Below, in pieces: positions 35,452-46,976 of a stretch of 64,000 nt of DNA. This DNA comes from Microbacterium sp. SY138 (GTDB taxonomy: Bacteria; Actinomycetota; Actinomycetes; Actinomycetales; Microbacteriaceae). The notes under the pieces are model-generated. The model saw only the letters and a program-made list of their open reading frames with translations, was not told where the DNA came from and made no database searches. Positions within the stretch are counted from its first letter, which is position 1; each line of letters opens with the position of its first letter. Position numbers and translations under genes: made by a program. Location of the stretch: NCBI RefSeq assembly GCF_039729145.1, contig NZ_CP155793.1, forward strand, positions 3,534,001 to 3,598,000. Direction: 5' to 3'.

Positions 35452-36435
35452 TCATCGCCGCGCCTTCGCCATCAGCTCGGCCCGCGGGTTCTCCGTGGGC
35501 TCGAGTTCCTGGAACTTCTCCAGCGCTTCGCGTGCGGCCTCATCGAGGTGCGTGGGCACCGCGACCTGAAGCTCGGCGAGCAGGTCGCCCGTGCCCTTCG
35601 AGGTGGTGACACCGCGGCCCTTGACCCGCAGCACCCGCCCGGAGGGGGTGCCGGGTGCGACGCGGAGTTTCACCACGTCGCCGCCGAGGGTGGGCACCTC
35701 GATGGTCGCCCCGAGAGTGGCCTCGGTGAACGTCACCGGGACGACGACTCGCAGGTTGAGACCGTCGCGGGTGAAGACCGGATGCGGGCGCACCGCGATC
35801 TGCACCACGATGTCGCCGCTCTCTCCGCCATCGGGCGAGGGACGACCGCGCCCGCGCAGACGGATCTTCTGGCCGTCGGCGACACCCGCAGGGATCTTCA
35901 CCTTGAACGGCTTGCCGTCTTCACCCTGCAGCGAGATGGTCTCGCCCTGCACGGCGGTGATGAAGTCGAGCGTGGTGCGGGCCGTGACGTCGGCACCGCG
36001 CTGCGGACCACCGAAGCCGCGGTAACCGCCGCTCGGCTGACCGAAGCGACCGTTGCCGAAGCTCGCGCCCTGCCCCTGGTTGAACATCGCGAAGATGTCC
36101 TCGAAGTCGGCGGTCTGCCCGCGGCCCTGCTGTCCGAAACGGCTGAACACGTCTTCGAAGCCGCCGGCTCCCTGGCCGCCCGCCGTGAAGCGGGCGCCGG
36201 AGCCCATGGCGCGGATCTCGTCGTATTCCTTGCGCTGTTCGGCGTCGGAGAGCACCGAGTAGGCCTCGCTGATCTCCTTGAACTTCGCCTCGGCCTTGGC
36301 ATCACCCTGATTGGAGTCCGGGTGATACTTGCGCGCGAGCTTGCGATACGTCTTCTTCAGGTCCGCATCGCTGACGTCCTTGGAGACCCCGAGGGTCTTG
36401 TAGAAGTCCTTGTCGAACCAATCCTGGCTGGCCAT
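35452..36435 (-). CDS. dnaJ: DnaJ-type co-chaperone lacking the zinc finger
   Basis: 327 residues. A J domain (about 8-75) with HPD (YHPDSN) is followed by a long Gly/Phe-rich linker (about 76-160) and two C-terminal beta domains with GDIVVQI and GRVLRVKGRG. The CxxCxGxG zinc-finger repeats of classical DnaJ are absent, so it is a class II (CbpA-like) protein. It delivers substrates to DnaK and stimulates its ATPase. 7 bases after the grpE stop. Confidence 0.93.
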   Translation of the reverse strand: MASQDWFDKDFYKTLGVSKDVSDADLKKTYRKLARKYHPDSNQGDAKAEAKFKEISEAYSVLSDAEQRKEYDEIRAMGSGARFTAGGQGAGGFEDVFSRFGQQGRGQTADFEDIFAMFNQGQGASFGNGRFGQPSGGYRGFGGPQRGADVTARTTLDFITAVQGETISLQGEDGKPFKVKIPAGVADGQKIRLRGRGRPSPDGGESGDIVVQIAVRPHPVFTRDGLNLRVVVPVTFTEATLGATIEVPTLGGDVVKLRVAPGTPSGRVLRVKGRGVTTSKGTGDLLAELQVAVPTHLDEAAREALEKFQELEPTENPRAELMAKARR

Positions 36436-36442
36436 CGATCAC

Positions 36443-37099
36443 CTACCCTTCCGGGACGGCGACGACGACCTTCGCGGGGCGCAGCTCGACATCACCGAGG
36501 CGGTAGCCCACCTCGACGACCTCCAGCACGGTGGTCTTCTCGGCGCCGGGAGTCGGCTGCTGGAAGATCGCCTCGTGACGCTGGGGGTCGAATTCCTCGC
36601 CCTTCTCGCCGTACGCGACCACTCCGAGACGCTCCACGACCAGCCGCACCTTGTCGGCGATCACGGCGAAGGGAGTCCCCTCCACGAGATCGCCGTGCTG
36701 GGCGGCGCGGTCGAGGTCGTCGAGCACGGGGATGAGACCCTTGGCGGCCTCGCCCTTCGCGCGCTCGCTCTCGACCTGGCGTTGCTCCTCGGTGCGGCGA
36801 CGATAGTTGGCGTACTCGGCCTGGAGGCGCTTGAGGTCGTTCAGCAGTGTGGATTCGAGGTCGGCGAGCACGGCGTCTTCCGCCGCGGCCTCGCCGGTCT
36901 GCGTGGCGCCGAGGATGTCGTCGACCGTGAGGTCGTCCGGCGCACCGTCGACGGGGGTCTCGTCCGACCCCTCGGCGGCTGCCGCTTCACGGGAGTCCTG
37001 GTGGTGCGGCGCGGGGCCGGATGCCTGAGCATCCGACCCCTCGCTGCGACCTTCGGCGGACTCAGGAAACTGGTTCTCGTCGAAGTTCTTGTCCGTCAT
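36443..37099 (-). CDS. grpE: GrpE nucleotide exchange factor
   Basis: 218 residues. A disordered acidic N-terminus (about 1-60) is followed by a coiled coil (LLNDLKRLQAEYANYRRRTEEQRQVESERAKGEA) and the C-terminal beta domain (EEFDPQRHEAIFQQP, VVEVGYRLGDVELRPAKVVV). It releases ADP from DnaK. 2 bases after the dnaK stop. Confidence 0.96.
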   Translation of the reverse strand: MTDKNFDENQFPESAEGRSEGSDAQASGPAPHHQDSREAAAAEGSDETPVDGAPDDLTVDDILGATQTGEAAAEDAVLADLESTLLNDLKRLQAEYANYRRRTEEQRQVESERAKGEAAKGLIPVLDDLDRAAQHGDLVEGTPFAVIADKVRLVVERLGVVAYGEKGEEFDPQRHEAIFQQPTPGAEKTTVLEVVEVGYRLGDVELRPAKVVVAVPEG

Positions 37100-37101
37100 G
37101 A

Positions 37102-39047
<1,946 letters not shown>

Positions 39048-39079
39048 TGTAACGAGAGGTCGCTCGAGTGTCAAATGAA

Positions 39080-39100
39080 CTTGATATGAACGGGCTCAAC
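39080..39100. promoter_or_regulatory. Degenerate second HAIR-like site
   Basis: CTTGATA-N7-GCTCAAC keeps the HAIR spacing with four mismatches, 32 bases from the good site. Tandem HAIR sites are common before actinobacterial dnaK, but this one is weak. Confidence 0.4.
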
Positions 39101-39149
39101 TTTTAACCGAGGCCCTCCCGTGCACGTTCCCGCCGGTGGCACCCCTCGC

Positions 39150-40448
39150 TCAGAACGGGGGCACGACCGGGTCGTCGACGAAGGTGACCGTGTTCTGCGG
39201 CGGTGGCCGGTCGATGTAGACCTTGCCGGTCGGGCTCGTCCAGGCATAGAGCCCCGCCCCCAGAGACTCGACCGCCCACGGCGAGTGATGTTTGAGCACG
39301 TGGTGGCGTCGGCACAGGTGGCCGAGGTTCGACTCGTCGGTGGAGCCCCCGAGCGCGGCATCGCGATGGTGGTCGATGTCGCAATCGGCGGATGCGTGCC
39401 CGCACGCGGGGAATCGGCATCGCTGGTCCCTGGCGCTCAGATGTCGCCTCAGCTCCGCACCGGGACGATAGCGGTCGACTGCGAGGAGCGCTCCGGAGAT
39501 CGGGTGCGTGAGGATCCGGTCCCACCCGGATGCCGCACCGGCGAGACGGCGGGCGGTCGCGGGATCGATCGGGGTGCGGCCGTTGAGCTCGGCCGGCGTC
39601 GCATCATCTCCGATCAGCGTCGTGACGGGAACGGTGACCGACACCGTTCCGCGGATCGCCGCGAGAAGCCCCTCGTGCGCGTCGTGGCCGGCCGGAGCGC
39701 CCGTGAGGAGCAGGTCGAGGGCGAGATCGGCGCGGCGTTGCGCGATGGAGCGCCGGTCCGGCTCCGGAGACTCGGGCTCGTGAGCGTCGACCTCCGGGGA
39801 TTCGAGCTCGCGAACGGCTGTGGCCATCTGCGTGAGCCGCTGGAAGACGCCTTGGACGAGCGCCGATGGACCGAGCAGGCCGAGCTGCGTCATCCCATCC
39901 CCGACGTCTTTCACCCACACGGCCCTCTTCTCCCTCGCGTCGAGGTGCCGCTCCGCCATCGATCGCGCCTGGAACCGCTCGGCCACCCGCCGTGCCATCC
40001 GGCCCACTCGCGCCGGAGCCTCGGTCTCGGCGAAGGCGATCATCTGCGTCGCGTAGGCATCGCGACTCATCGGGTCGTCGAGGTGCTCGCCGGCCTCGCA
40101 CACGACCCGGGCGTGCGCAGCACTGATGCGACCGGCGCCCTGCGCTTCCCAGACCATCGGGAAGCGCTCCACGACCCACGCCGCATCCGCCATCCGGCGC
40201 TGGACGGTCCGATCGCTCACACGCAGCGCCGCGGCGAACTCCGCGGCCACGGTGCGCGCCGTCATCTCCCCATGATCGGGATGCTCCGCCTGCGCGGCGA
40301 CGTCGAGCGCGAGCCGCGAGCCCACTGCGAGGATGCCGTCGCGCGCGGCCTGCAGACTGCTGATCGTGCGCTCGACCTCGACGAGCATCTCGGTGAGCGC
40401 GGCGAGGGCCCCCACCTGCTCGAGAGTCGCATCCGCCAGTGCCGTCAT
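39150..40448 (-). CDS. DUF222 / HNH endonuclease-domain protein (13E12 type)
   Basis: 432 residues. An N-terminal helical DUF222 domain (VSDRTVQRRMADAAWVV, GRISAAHARVV) is followed near the C-terminus by an HNH nuclease fold: CRFPACGHASADCDIDHH with LGHLCRRHHVLKHH. Such genes occur in many copies in Microbacteriaceae and mycobacteria; the cellular role is unknown and some are thought mobile. The ATG at 40448 is taken as the start because the frame upstream lacks coding character. Stands alone. Confidence 0.88.
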   Translation of the reverse strand: MTALADATLEQVGALAALTEMLVEVERTISSLQAARDGILAVGSRLALDVAAQAEHPDHGEMTARTVAAEFAAALRVSDRTVQRRMADAAWVVERFPMVWEAQGAGRISAAHARVVCEAGEHLDDPMSRDAYATQMIAFAETEAPARVGRMARRVAERFQARSMAERHLDAREKRAVWVKDVGDGMTQLGLLGPSALVQGVFQRLTQMATAVRELESPEVDAHEPESPEPDRRSIAQRRADLALDLLLTGAPAGHDAHEGLLAAIRGTVSVTVPVTTLIGDDATPAELNGRTPIDPATARRLAGAASGWDRILTHPISGALLAVDRYRPGAELRRHLSARDQRCRFPACGHASADCDIDHHRDAALGGSTDESNLGHLCRRHHVLKHHSPWAVESLGAGLYAWTSPTGKVYIDRPPPQNTVTFVDDPVVPPF

Positions 40449-40560
40449 GCCTTCACTGAACCAGGGACCACCGACATTCAAAGGCCCCGATCAGCGCCTG
40501 AAAACGATATACCGGAATGTGGTCGGGAGACTCTCACGGTCCGCACGAAGAGAGCCGGAC

Positions 40561-41310
40561 TCACACCCCGCCGAGCGACCGCGCCCACACCGCTCGGTGC
40601 GCTCGCACATATCGCAGCGCGTTCGCCCAATGATCGCCATGACCGTCCGTGTACATCGACGCCCACGGCTCGTGGCCGGTCGCGTGCGCCCCCTCGAGCA
40701 GCGCGAGCATCGCCGCCGTCCGTTCCTCCATCGCTCGAGGCAGATCACGGCGCACGTTCTCGTCCGCCCGATATCCGTCCACGAGCGCGGCGAGATCCCG
40801 AGCCGCGCTCTCCGGATCGCGGTCACCGCCGGACAGGGTGAACGCCTGTGCCGCGTACGCAAGATCCCAGAGACGAGTGCTCGGAGCAGCGGCGTCCCAG
40901 TCGATGAAGACCCAGCGTTCACCGATCACGAGGTTCCACGGGGCGAGGTCGTTGTGGCAGATGAGGTCGGCCGCGGGCGCAGGGATCGCGGTCTGCCACA
41001 CGGCGTGGGGCTCCGGCACGTATCGGGCGCTGGCGTCGTGGATCTCGCGGATCATCGACCCGACGCGACGCAGATCTGCCGCCGTCAGCGGAGCCCCCGC
41101 AATCGCCAGGCGCCCTGGCACGAACTCGATGACCTGTCGCCCGCGGTCGTCCCGTCCCCGCGGTTCCGGGGCATCGATGCCCTCCGCCCGCAATGCCCTC
41201 ACGAAGCGGCAGACACTCGGGGTGGCCTCCGACCACTGCTTTCGGACCGTGTCGCCGACGCGCACCACGGCCCCGCTCGTGTTCCCGCCCTCCAAGCCCT
41301 CTTCGCCCAT
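40561..41310 (-). CDS. Aminoglycoside-phosphotransferase-fold (APH) kinase
   Basis: 249 residues. The APH fold is shown by the catalytic loop ICHNDLAPWNLVIG (about 138-151) and metal motif IDWDAA (about 157-162). The N-lobe is short. Members phosphorylate small molecules such as antibiotics, choline or sugars; nothing in the sequence or neighbourhood shows the substrate, so resistance should not be assumed. Confidence 0.85.
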   Translation of the reverse strand: MGEEGLEGGNTSGAVVRVGDTVRKQWSEATPSVCRFVRALRAEGIDAPEPRGRDDRGRQVIEFVPGRLAIAGAPLTAADLRRVGSMIREIHDASARYVPEPHAVWQTAIPAPAADLICHNDLAPWNLVIGERWVFIDWDAAAPSTRLWDLAYAAQAFTLSGGDRDPESAARDLAALVDGYRADENVRRDLPRAMEERTAAMLALLEGAHATGHEPWASMYTDGHGDHWANALRYVRAHRAVWARSLGGV

Positions 41311-41405
41311 CCGTCGACGGTAGCGCGCCGAGCATCCACCCGCGCCCGCCCCTCCCCTGACGCGATACTTGACCCTGACACAGTGGCAGACCGGAGAACT
41401 GAGAC

Positions 41406-42206
41406 ATGTTGTCCATCGGAGCGTTCGCGCAGGTCGGCCAGGTGACCCATCGGATGCTCCGGCATTGGGACACCGCCGGCCTGCTCGTGCCCGCCCATGT
41501 GGACGAGTTCAGCGGCTACCGCTCCTACGATCCCTCGCAGCTGGAACGGCTGCATCGGATCGTCGCCCTGCGCCAGCTGGGTTTCGGGCTCGACGACATC
41601 TCGACGATCCTCGAACGGGGTGTCGATGCCGAGCGCATCGCCGCCCTGCTGCGGATCCGTCGCGCAGAGGTCGAGCAGGAGCATCGGATCGCCGCGGAGA
41701 GACTCGTCGACGTGGAGAGGCGCCTCCACCTCATCGAAAGAGAGAATCACATGTCTCAGATCGAGATCGTCGACAAGCCCCTCCCCGCCGTCCGCCTCGC
41801 GGCCATCCGCACGATCGTCGCCGATCAGCCGGCGGTCGCGGGGGTGGTCGGACCCGCGTTCGACGCGGTGGCGGAGATCATCGGCGACCAGCACTCCCTG
41901 TCCACCCCGATCGCCGAGTACGAGACGCTCGACGACGGCCTGCAGGTCATCGCCGGATACGCCTACACCGGCCCCGCACAGGATGGGTTCGAGATCATCG
42001 AGCTCCCGGCGGCGGCGGGCGCCGTGTGCGGCATCCACCTCGGCTCGATGGATCGCATCGCCGAGAGCTGGCAGGCGATCCACACCGAGATTTTCGCCCG
42101 CGGTCTGGTCCACGACGGCCCCTGCCGCGAGCTGTACGTGCGCGCCGTCTCGGAAGACCAGTCCGACTGGGTCACCGAACTGCAGCAGCCCGTGCGGCGC
42201 GGGTAG
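41406..42206 (+). CDS. MerR-family regulator with GyrI-like effector domain
   Basis: 266 residues. An N-terminal MerR helix-turn-helix (IGAFAQVGQVTHRMLRHWDTAGLLVP), a coiled-coil helix (about 80-112) and a C-terminal GyrI-like domain (about 116-266) match the BltR/BmrR type, which detects hydrophobic or cationic compounds. CTTGACCCTGACACAGTGGCAG at 41368-41389 may hold the 19-base-spaced promoter such activators twist. Target gene not evident; it may be the gene itself. Confidence 0.9.
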   Translation: MLSIGAFAQVGQVTHRMLRHWDTAGLLVPAHVDEFSGYRSYDPSQLERLHRIVALRQLGFGLDDISTILERGVDAERIAALLRIRRAEVEQEHRIAAERLVDVERRLHLIERENHMSQIEIVDKPLPAVRLAAIRTIVADQPAVAGVVGPAFDAVAEIIGDQHSLSTPIAEYETLDDGLQVIAGYAYTGPAQDGFEIIELPAAAGAVCGIHLGSMDRIAESWQAIHTEIFARGLVHDGPCRELYVRAVSEDQSDWVTELQQPVRRG

Positions 42207-42255
42207 GTCGGCCGGAGGGCACCGACCCGGTCAGCCGAACAGTGGCAGGATGAAA

Positions 42256-42271
42256 GTAAGGCGCGCCTTAC
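42256..42271. promoter_or_regulatory. 16-bp perfect palindrome before the flavoprotein gene
   Basis: GTAAGGCGCGCCTTAC, 73 bases upstream of the flavoprotein start. The TAAGG...CCTTA arms recall DtxR/IdeR iron boxes, but the central GCGC does not match them well, so the binding protein is unknown. Confidence 0.45.
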
Positions 42272-42343
42272 CGGCCGCCCGGCGGCGTCGCCTCGGCAGA
42301 CGCCGAGCGATGGATCCGCCCCTTTCTCGGAAGGACCACGCGG

Positions 42344-43294
42344 ATGACATCACTCACACCGAGAGCGGACGAGCCCGCCGACTACGACGTGCTCGTCGTG
42401 GGTGGCGGACCCGCCGGCCTCTCCGCTGCGCTCAACCTCGGCCGCGCCCTCGCGCACGTGCTCGTGATCGACGCCGATCGTCCCCGCAACGCGGCCACGC
42501 TGCGATCGCACGGATTCCTGACCCGCGACGGCATCCCGCCTCAAGAACTGCGTCGCCTCGCCAGGGCAGAGCTTGCGGCCTACCCGAACGTCGAGGTGAG
42601 ATCACGGACCCGCGTGGCCGCTCTCCGCCCCGCGGCCGGCGGGTTCGCGGCGGACATCGGACGGCGCGAGACCGAGGCGACCGTGACCGCCCGCACGACG
42701 CTGCTGGCCACCGGTTTGCGCGAGACGCTCCCGGATGTCCCGAACCTGCGCGGCTACTACGGCATGAGTCTGTTCAGCTGCGCCGCCTGCGATGCGTGGG
42801 AGCTGCAGGGACGCCGACTCGCCCTCATCGGCGAGACCGCGGACCTCGCGGATCGCGCGCGACTCATCGGCCGTTGGACCGAGAACCTTGCCGTCTTCAC
42901 CCACGGCGCAGACTCCGTGACACCGGACGAGGAGGCTGCCCTCGCAGCCGTCGGGATCTCCGTGCATCGGGCTCCCATCGCCGAGCTCGTGGGCGACCGA
43001 GGCCAGCTCGAAGCCATCCGCCTCGCCGACGGCACCGCGGTCGGCGTCGACGGCGGTTTCGTGCGCCCCGAGTGGGACACCACGCTGGCTTTCCTCGACG
43101 GGATCACCCCGGCGACGGACGATGCCGGGCACCTGCTCACCGACCGCTCCGGTCGCACCGACGTGCCGGGACTCTATGCCGCAGGGGATGCCGCGGCACC
43201 CGGTCCGCAGCAGCTGATCGTGGCGGCAGGGGCCGGCGCTCGGGTCGCCGCGGTGATCGTGCACGACTCGATCGGCATCGCCACCGCCCACTGA
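42344..43294 (+). CDS. Thioredoxin-reductase-like FAD/NAD(P) oxidoreductase
   Basis: 316 residues. An N-terminal FAD-binding motif (VLVVGGGPAGLSAALNLGRA), a CAAC redox pair (FSCAACDAW, about 145) and a C-terminal FAD signature (GLYAAGDAAAPGPQQLIVAAGAG) match the low-molecular-weight thioredoxin reductase family. The NADPH-binding G-x-G segment is poor (ALIGETADLADRAR), so the electron donor may differ. No thioredoxin gene is adjacent. A 16-base palindrome lies in its promoter region. Confidence 0.87.
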   Translation: MTSLTPRADEPADYDVLVVGGGPAGLSAALNLGRALAHVLVIDADRPRNAATLRSHGFLTRDGIPPQELRRLARAELAAYPNVEVRSRTRVAALRPAAGGFAADIGRRETEATVTARTTLLATGLRETLPDVPNLRGYYGMSLFSCAACDAWELQGRRLALIGETADLADRARLIGRWTENLAVFTHGADSVTPDEEAALAAVGISVHRAPIAELVGDRGQLEAIRLADGTAVGVDGGFVRPEWDTTLAFLDGITPATDDAGHLLTDRSGRTDVPGLYAAGDAAAPGPQQLIVAAGAGARVAAVIVHDSIGIATAH

Positions 43295-43358
43295 GCAGGA
43301 GTCGAGGACAGCACGGGAGTCGAGGACGGGCGCGGGGCGCGGGGCTAGGCTGGCCCGC

Positions 43359-44018
43359 ATGACGCGCACCTCCTCCATCCCCCTGCGCCTGGCCGCCACC
43401 GCGATCGCTGTCACGGGAGTGCTCTCGCTGAGCGGATGCCTGTACGCGCAGATCCCCGCGACATCGCCGTCCGACGCCACCTCGCCGAGCACGGAGACCG
43501 ATGCACCCGTCGACGAGGCGCCCGGTTCGACCCTGACCTTCGCCGAAGGCCTCGATCTCGCCGACGACACCTACATCGAATGGGGCGACGGGCTCATGGC
43601 CGACGACGGGTGGAAGACGGTCTCACCCGACGACGGCAACGGCGGCTGGACCTACGGCACGGTCGACGGCACCTGCACAGCACGGTTCTGGCAGGGGTAC
43701 ACGACCGACGTGCCCGTGGTCGCCGGGGACGACAGCGCGTCATCCGATGCGATCCTCGGTGTGCTGCTGCAGACTCCGACCAGCGAGGTCACCGCGCTCG
43801 CGACCACCGGCGAGTTCAGCTATATGGCCGGTGGGAGCGGGGGCGTCGAGATGCGCCAGGTGGTGGGCGTGGACGGCAGCCGCACCTGGCTCATGGCCGC
43901 ACGCGCATTCACTCAGACCGGAGTGGGCTTGTCGGTGATCGTGGACTGCACCGCCGCGGATGCGGAGGCGACGATGGCCGCGATCAACGAGGAGAACGCG
44001 GTCGTCGTCACTCCCTGA
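43359..44018 (+). CDS. Putative lipoprotein of unknown function
   Basis: 219 residues. A lipoprotein signal peptide (LSLSGC, lipidated C27) and a Thr/Ser/Pro-rich linker (about 30-55) precede a compact domain with four or so Cys/Trp positions (GTCTARFWQGYTTD, VIVDCTAADAEATMAAI). No family is recognised. The layout is that of a small surface-anchored protein. Converges with the DUF3817 gene. Confidence 0.8.
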   Translation: MTRTSSIPLRLAATAIAVTGVLSLSGCLYAQIPATSPSDATSPSTETDAPVDEAPGSTLTFAEGLDLADDTYIEWGDGLMADDGWKTVSPDDGNGGWTYGTVDGTCTARFWQGYTTDVPVVAGDDSASSDAILGVLLQTPTSEVTALATTGEFSYMAGGSGGVEMRQVVGVDGSRTWLMAARAFTQTGVGLSVIVDCTAADAEATMAAINEENAVVVTP

Positions 44019-44045
44019 GCGCAGCGGCGGCGCGACCGCACGGAC

Positions 44046-44507
44046 TCACTTGCCGCCCGGAGGGCCGATCAGCAACAGGATGACGTACAGCGCGACGATG
44101 CCGACGACCAGCAACAGCGCGAGCACCCATGGCCGCTGCAGGAACCAGCGCATCAGTCGGTCGTACCAGCGGCGATCCCGCGGGTCGTCCGTCGCATCGA
44201 GGCGCCAGTCGCCGGTGAGTCGACCGGTGCGATGCAGCCAGATCTCCATCGGGATCGTCGCGTAGGGGACGATGGCACTGGCCACGGCGAGCACGCCGAC
44301 GCCGACGTGCCAGCGCTGGTTCAATGCGACCAGGATCGCCGTCGCCGCGTACGACAGGAACACGAACCCGTGGATGCCACCGCCCACGGTCACCACGATC
44401 CCCGGAGCGCCGACGGCGCGGGCGATGATCGCGGCGATCAGGATCGTCCAGGTGATCGCCTCCGCGATCGCGAGAACTCGGAACAGACGGTCGGGTGTGC
44501 GGAACAC
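44046..44507 (-). CDS. DUF3817 integral membrane protein
   Basis: 153 residues from a GTG at 44507 placed 5 bases after AGGAG; upstream ATG codons in the frame lack coding character. Three helices in the first 100 residues carry the DUF3817 pattern (AEAITWTILIAA, GGIHGFVFLSYAATA, PYATIPMEIWL), and a fourth lies near the C-terminus. Function unknown. Confidence 0.85.
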   Translation of the reverse strand: MFRTPDRLFRVLAIAEAITWTILIAAIIARAVGAPGIVVTVGGGIHGFVFLSYAATAILVALNQRWHVGVGVLAVASAIVPYATIPMEIWLHRTGRLTGDWRLDATDDPRDRRWYDRLMRWFLQRPWVLALLLVVGIVALYVILLLIGPPGGK

Positions 44508-44624
44508 GGTACTCCTCGGGTGGGGTCCCTCCACCGTATCCGCCGGACATCTCGTTCGAATCAATCGAACGGTTGACCCCGCCGGCAGTGGAATAGCTCA
44601 CCGCCTCGCGATGTTGCCGAAGGC

Positions 44625-45542
44625 ATGGTGACAGTGGATGCGGACGCGCTCTCGAACGTGCTCGGCGCCGTCGACCTCCGCGTCGGCATCGGCCGGCGCA
44701 CCTCTCTCGCTGCGGGAGCGCTGCTGCCGATCCCTGCCGGTGCCATCACGCTGGTCTACGTCGTGGAGGGCGGAGTCCTGGGGCACCCTCCGCTCGGCGA
44801 CGGCTGCCGACTCGACGTCGACCCGGACTCGAAGACGCGCCCCTCCACCCCGGAGAACCGGCATGACGTGCTGGTCGCGGGCGACGCCTTCCTGACCATC
44901 GGCCGCTCAGCGTTCGTCCTCGAGGCCGCGAGCACCACGAGCCTCATGATCGCCGATATCGAACTCGCGGATGCGGCGTCGCCGCTGCCCGCACTGCTGC
45001 CGCCCTTCCTCACCGTCACCGGGTTCGACACCGTGGAGCCGGCCGCCGCGGCCCTCGCCCTGAACATGGGCGTGATCGACCACACCCTGAAGCCCGCCCG
45101 CCAGGGCGATCCCATCATCTGCCGCATGATGGCGACGACGGTGCTGCTGTCGGTCATCCGCGCCTGGGCTGCGAACGGCTGCGCTCCCTCGGGCTGGCCG
45201 TCGCTGTCGAACGACCCCTTCCTCGACCGGGTCGTCGACGCCATCCGCGAGGAGCCCGGCCGCGACTGGACGGTCGAGCGCCTCGCCGGCATCGGAGCCA
45301 TGTCGCGCTCCACGTTCGCCGAGCGGTTCCGCAGCGCCGTCGGTCGCTCGCCCGCCGACTACGTGACCGAAGTTCGCGTCGACGCGGCCAAGCGGATGCT
45401 CGACGCCGGACGGAGCGTCTCGGATGTCTCCCGCGAACTCGGCTACGCCTCGGATGAAGGGTTCAGTCGGGCGTTCCGACGCCGCACCGGACAGACCCCC
45501 TCCGCCTGGCGGCTCGCGAACCGCACTCCTGTCCCCGCCTGA
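44625..45542 (+). CDS. AraC-family transcriptional regulator with cupin-like sensor
   Basis: 305 residues. The N-terminal part (about 1-190) is a cupin_6-type ligand domain; the C-terminal 100 residues hold two helix-turn-helices (VERLAGIGAMSRSTFAERF, VSDVSRELGYASDEGFSRAFRR). It converges with the efflux-pump gene at 45573, a frequent pairing in which the regulator controls the pump. Confidence 0.9.
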   Translation: MVTVDADALSNVLGAVDLRVGIGRRTSLAAGALLPIPAGAITLVYVVEGGVLGHPPLGDGCRLDVDPDSKTRPSTPENRHDVLVAGDAFLTIGRSAFVLEAASTTSLMIADIELADAASPLPALLPPFLTVTGFDTVEPAAAALALNMGVIDHTLKPARQGDPIICRMMATTVLLSVIRAWAANGCAPSGWPSLSNDPFLDRVVDAIREEPGRDWTVERLAGIGAMSRSTFAERFRSAVGRSPADYVTEVRVDAAKRMLDAGRSVSDVSRELGYASDEGFSRAFRRRTGQTPSAWRLANRTPVPA

Positions 45543-45572
45543 AAGATCCCGCCGGAAAGATTCCGAACCCTC

Positions 45573-46769
45573 TCAGCCCCTGCTGCTGACGCGGTTCGAG
45601 GCGCCGAAGAGCACCGCGCCCGCGAGCAGCGAGATGGCGCCGATCACGTAGACCAGTTCGACGTTCAGCGTGTCGACGAGCAGTCCGCCGATGCCGGCCG
45701 CGAGCGTGATCGCCCCCTGGAAGCCCACCACGACGAGGCTGCCGCCGGCTTCGAGCCGATCGGGCATGCGGTGCCCGACCCAGGTGTTGGCGACGATCAG
45801 CCAGGACGAGAAGAAGAAGCCCCACACCAGCACGACGATGCCGACGCCGATGACCGACCCCGAGAACAGGATCATCGAGATGACGGACACCGCGATCACC
45901 AACGGCGCGAACACCGCGAAGAAGGCGAACGTGCGGTCGATGACGAGGCCGATCGTGATGTTGCCGAGCAGGCCGCCGACGCCGAACAGCGCGAGCAGCA
46001 CGACGATGGTCGAGGCGTCGACCTCCGGGATGCGCTCCAGCGCGAGACGCACGTATGTGTAGGCGAGGAAGTGCCCGAGCACGACGAGCACGTGCCCGAC
46101 CATGCCGAGACCGATGCCGGGACGGCGCAGGGTGTCGACGAGCAGACGCAGGCTCGATGCCCGTTCCGCCGGCACCGACGGCAGCGCGAACCGCAGGACG
46201 ACCGCGAGCACGACCATCAGCACACCCGCGATGGCGAAGACCATCCGCCAGTCGACGAGCTCGCTCAGCATGACGCCCAGCGGTACGCCGGCCACGGTCG
46301 CCAGCGAGACACCGGCCGAGGTGAACATCACACCGCGGCCGAGGTTCGCCGGTCCCGCGAGACGTGCGGCGACCGTGATCGACATCGCCCAGAACGCGCT
46401 GATCGCCGCCCCGAGCAGGAAGCGCGCCAGCAACACGATGATCAGATTCGGCGAGATCGCCACGATGAGGTTCGACACCGCGGCGGCGAGCGCCATCCAC
46501 ACCAGCAGCGACCGGCGGTCGAGGCGCGGGAAGATGAGTCCGACAGTCGGCGCGACCACGAGTCCGACCAGCGCGGTCACGGTCACGGTCTGTCCGGCTT
46601 GACCCGGGGTGACCCCGAGCCCGTCGGCCATCTCGGTGAGCACGCCGTTGGGCAGGAACTCGGCGGTGACCAGCAGGAAGCCCATCAGCATCAGCACGAT
46701 GAGCCCGCCGTAGCGGATGCGGGACGCTGCGGAGGACGGCAGGGTGGGAACGGGGGCGGTCGTGGTCAT
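45573..46769 (-). CDS. MFS drug/sugar efflux transporter (DHA1, AraJ-like)
   Basis: 398 residues with 12 membrane helices. The N-terminal GFLLVTAEFLPNGVLTEMA is typical of the AraJ/YdhP group, and the motif A loop appears as FPRLDRRSLL. The ATG at 46769 starts right before helix 1. It probably exports sugars or drugs and may be under the adjacent AraC-type regulator. Confidence 0.9.
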   Translation of the reverse strand: MTTTAPVPTLPSSAASRIRYGGLIVLMLMGFLLVTAEFLPNGVLTEMADGLGVTPGQAGQTVTVTALVGLVVAPTVGLIFPRLDRRSLLVWMALAAAVSNLIVAISPNLIIVLLARFLLGAAISAFWAMSITVAARLAGPANLGRGVMFTSAGVSLATVAGVPLGVMLSELVDWRMVFAIAGVLMVVLAVVLRFALPSVPAERASSLRLLVDTLRRPGIGLGMVGHVLVVLGHFLAYTYVRLALERIPEVDASTIVVLLALFGVGGLLGNITIGLVIDRTFAFFAVFAPLVIAVSVISMILFSGSVIGVGIVVLVWGFFFSSWLIVANTWVGHRMPDRLEAGGSLVVVGFQGAITLAAGIGGLLVDTLNVELVYVIGAISLLAGAVLFGASNRVSSRG

Positions 46770-46976
46770 GGTTCCACGTTCGCAGGATCGGGACGGCGTC
46801 GCCCGACCGGTCGTCCGCGGCACCCGACCATTCGTCCGGGCGCGTCGGGCCGAACCCTCGACGGAACTACCGACGGGGCGAACGTCCGCGGGTCTGGACA
46901 AGGCCGCCGCGAACGCCCTAGGCTCGACGACGCACCGGGACGAGCCCGGGAAGCCCGAGCGGAAGGAGCCGAGGAC

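Noticed and set aside
40561-41310. Calling the APH-fold kinase an antibiotic-resistance gene
   Set aside because: The fold is shared by many kinases of small metabolites and no specific resistance-family motif or mobile context is present.
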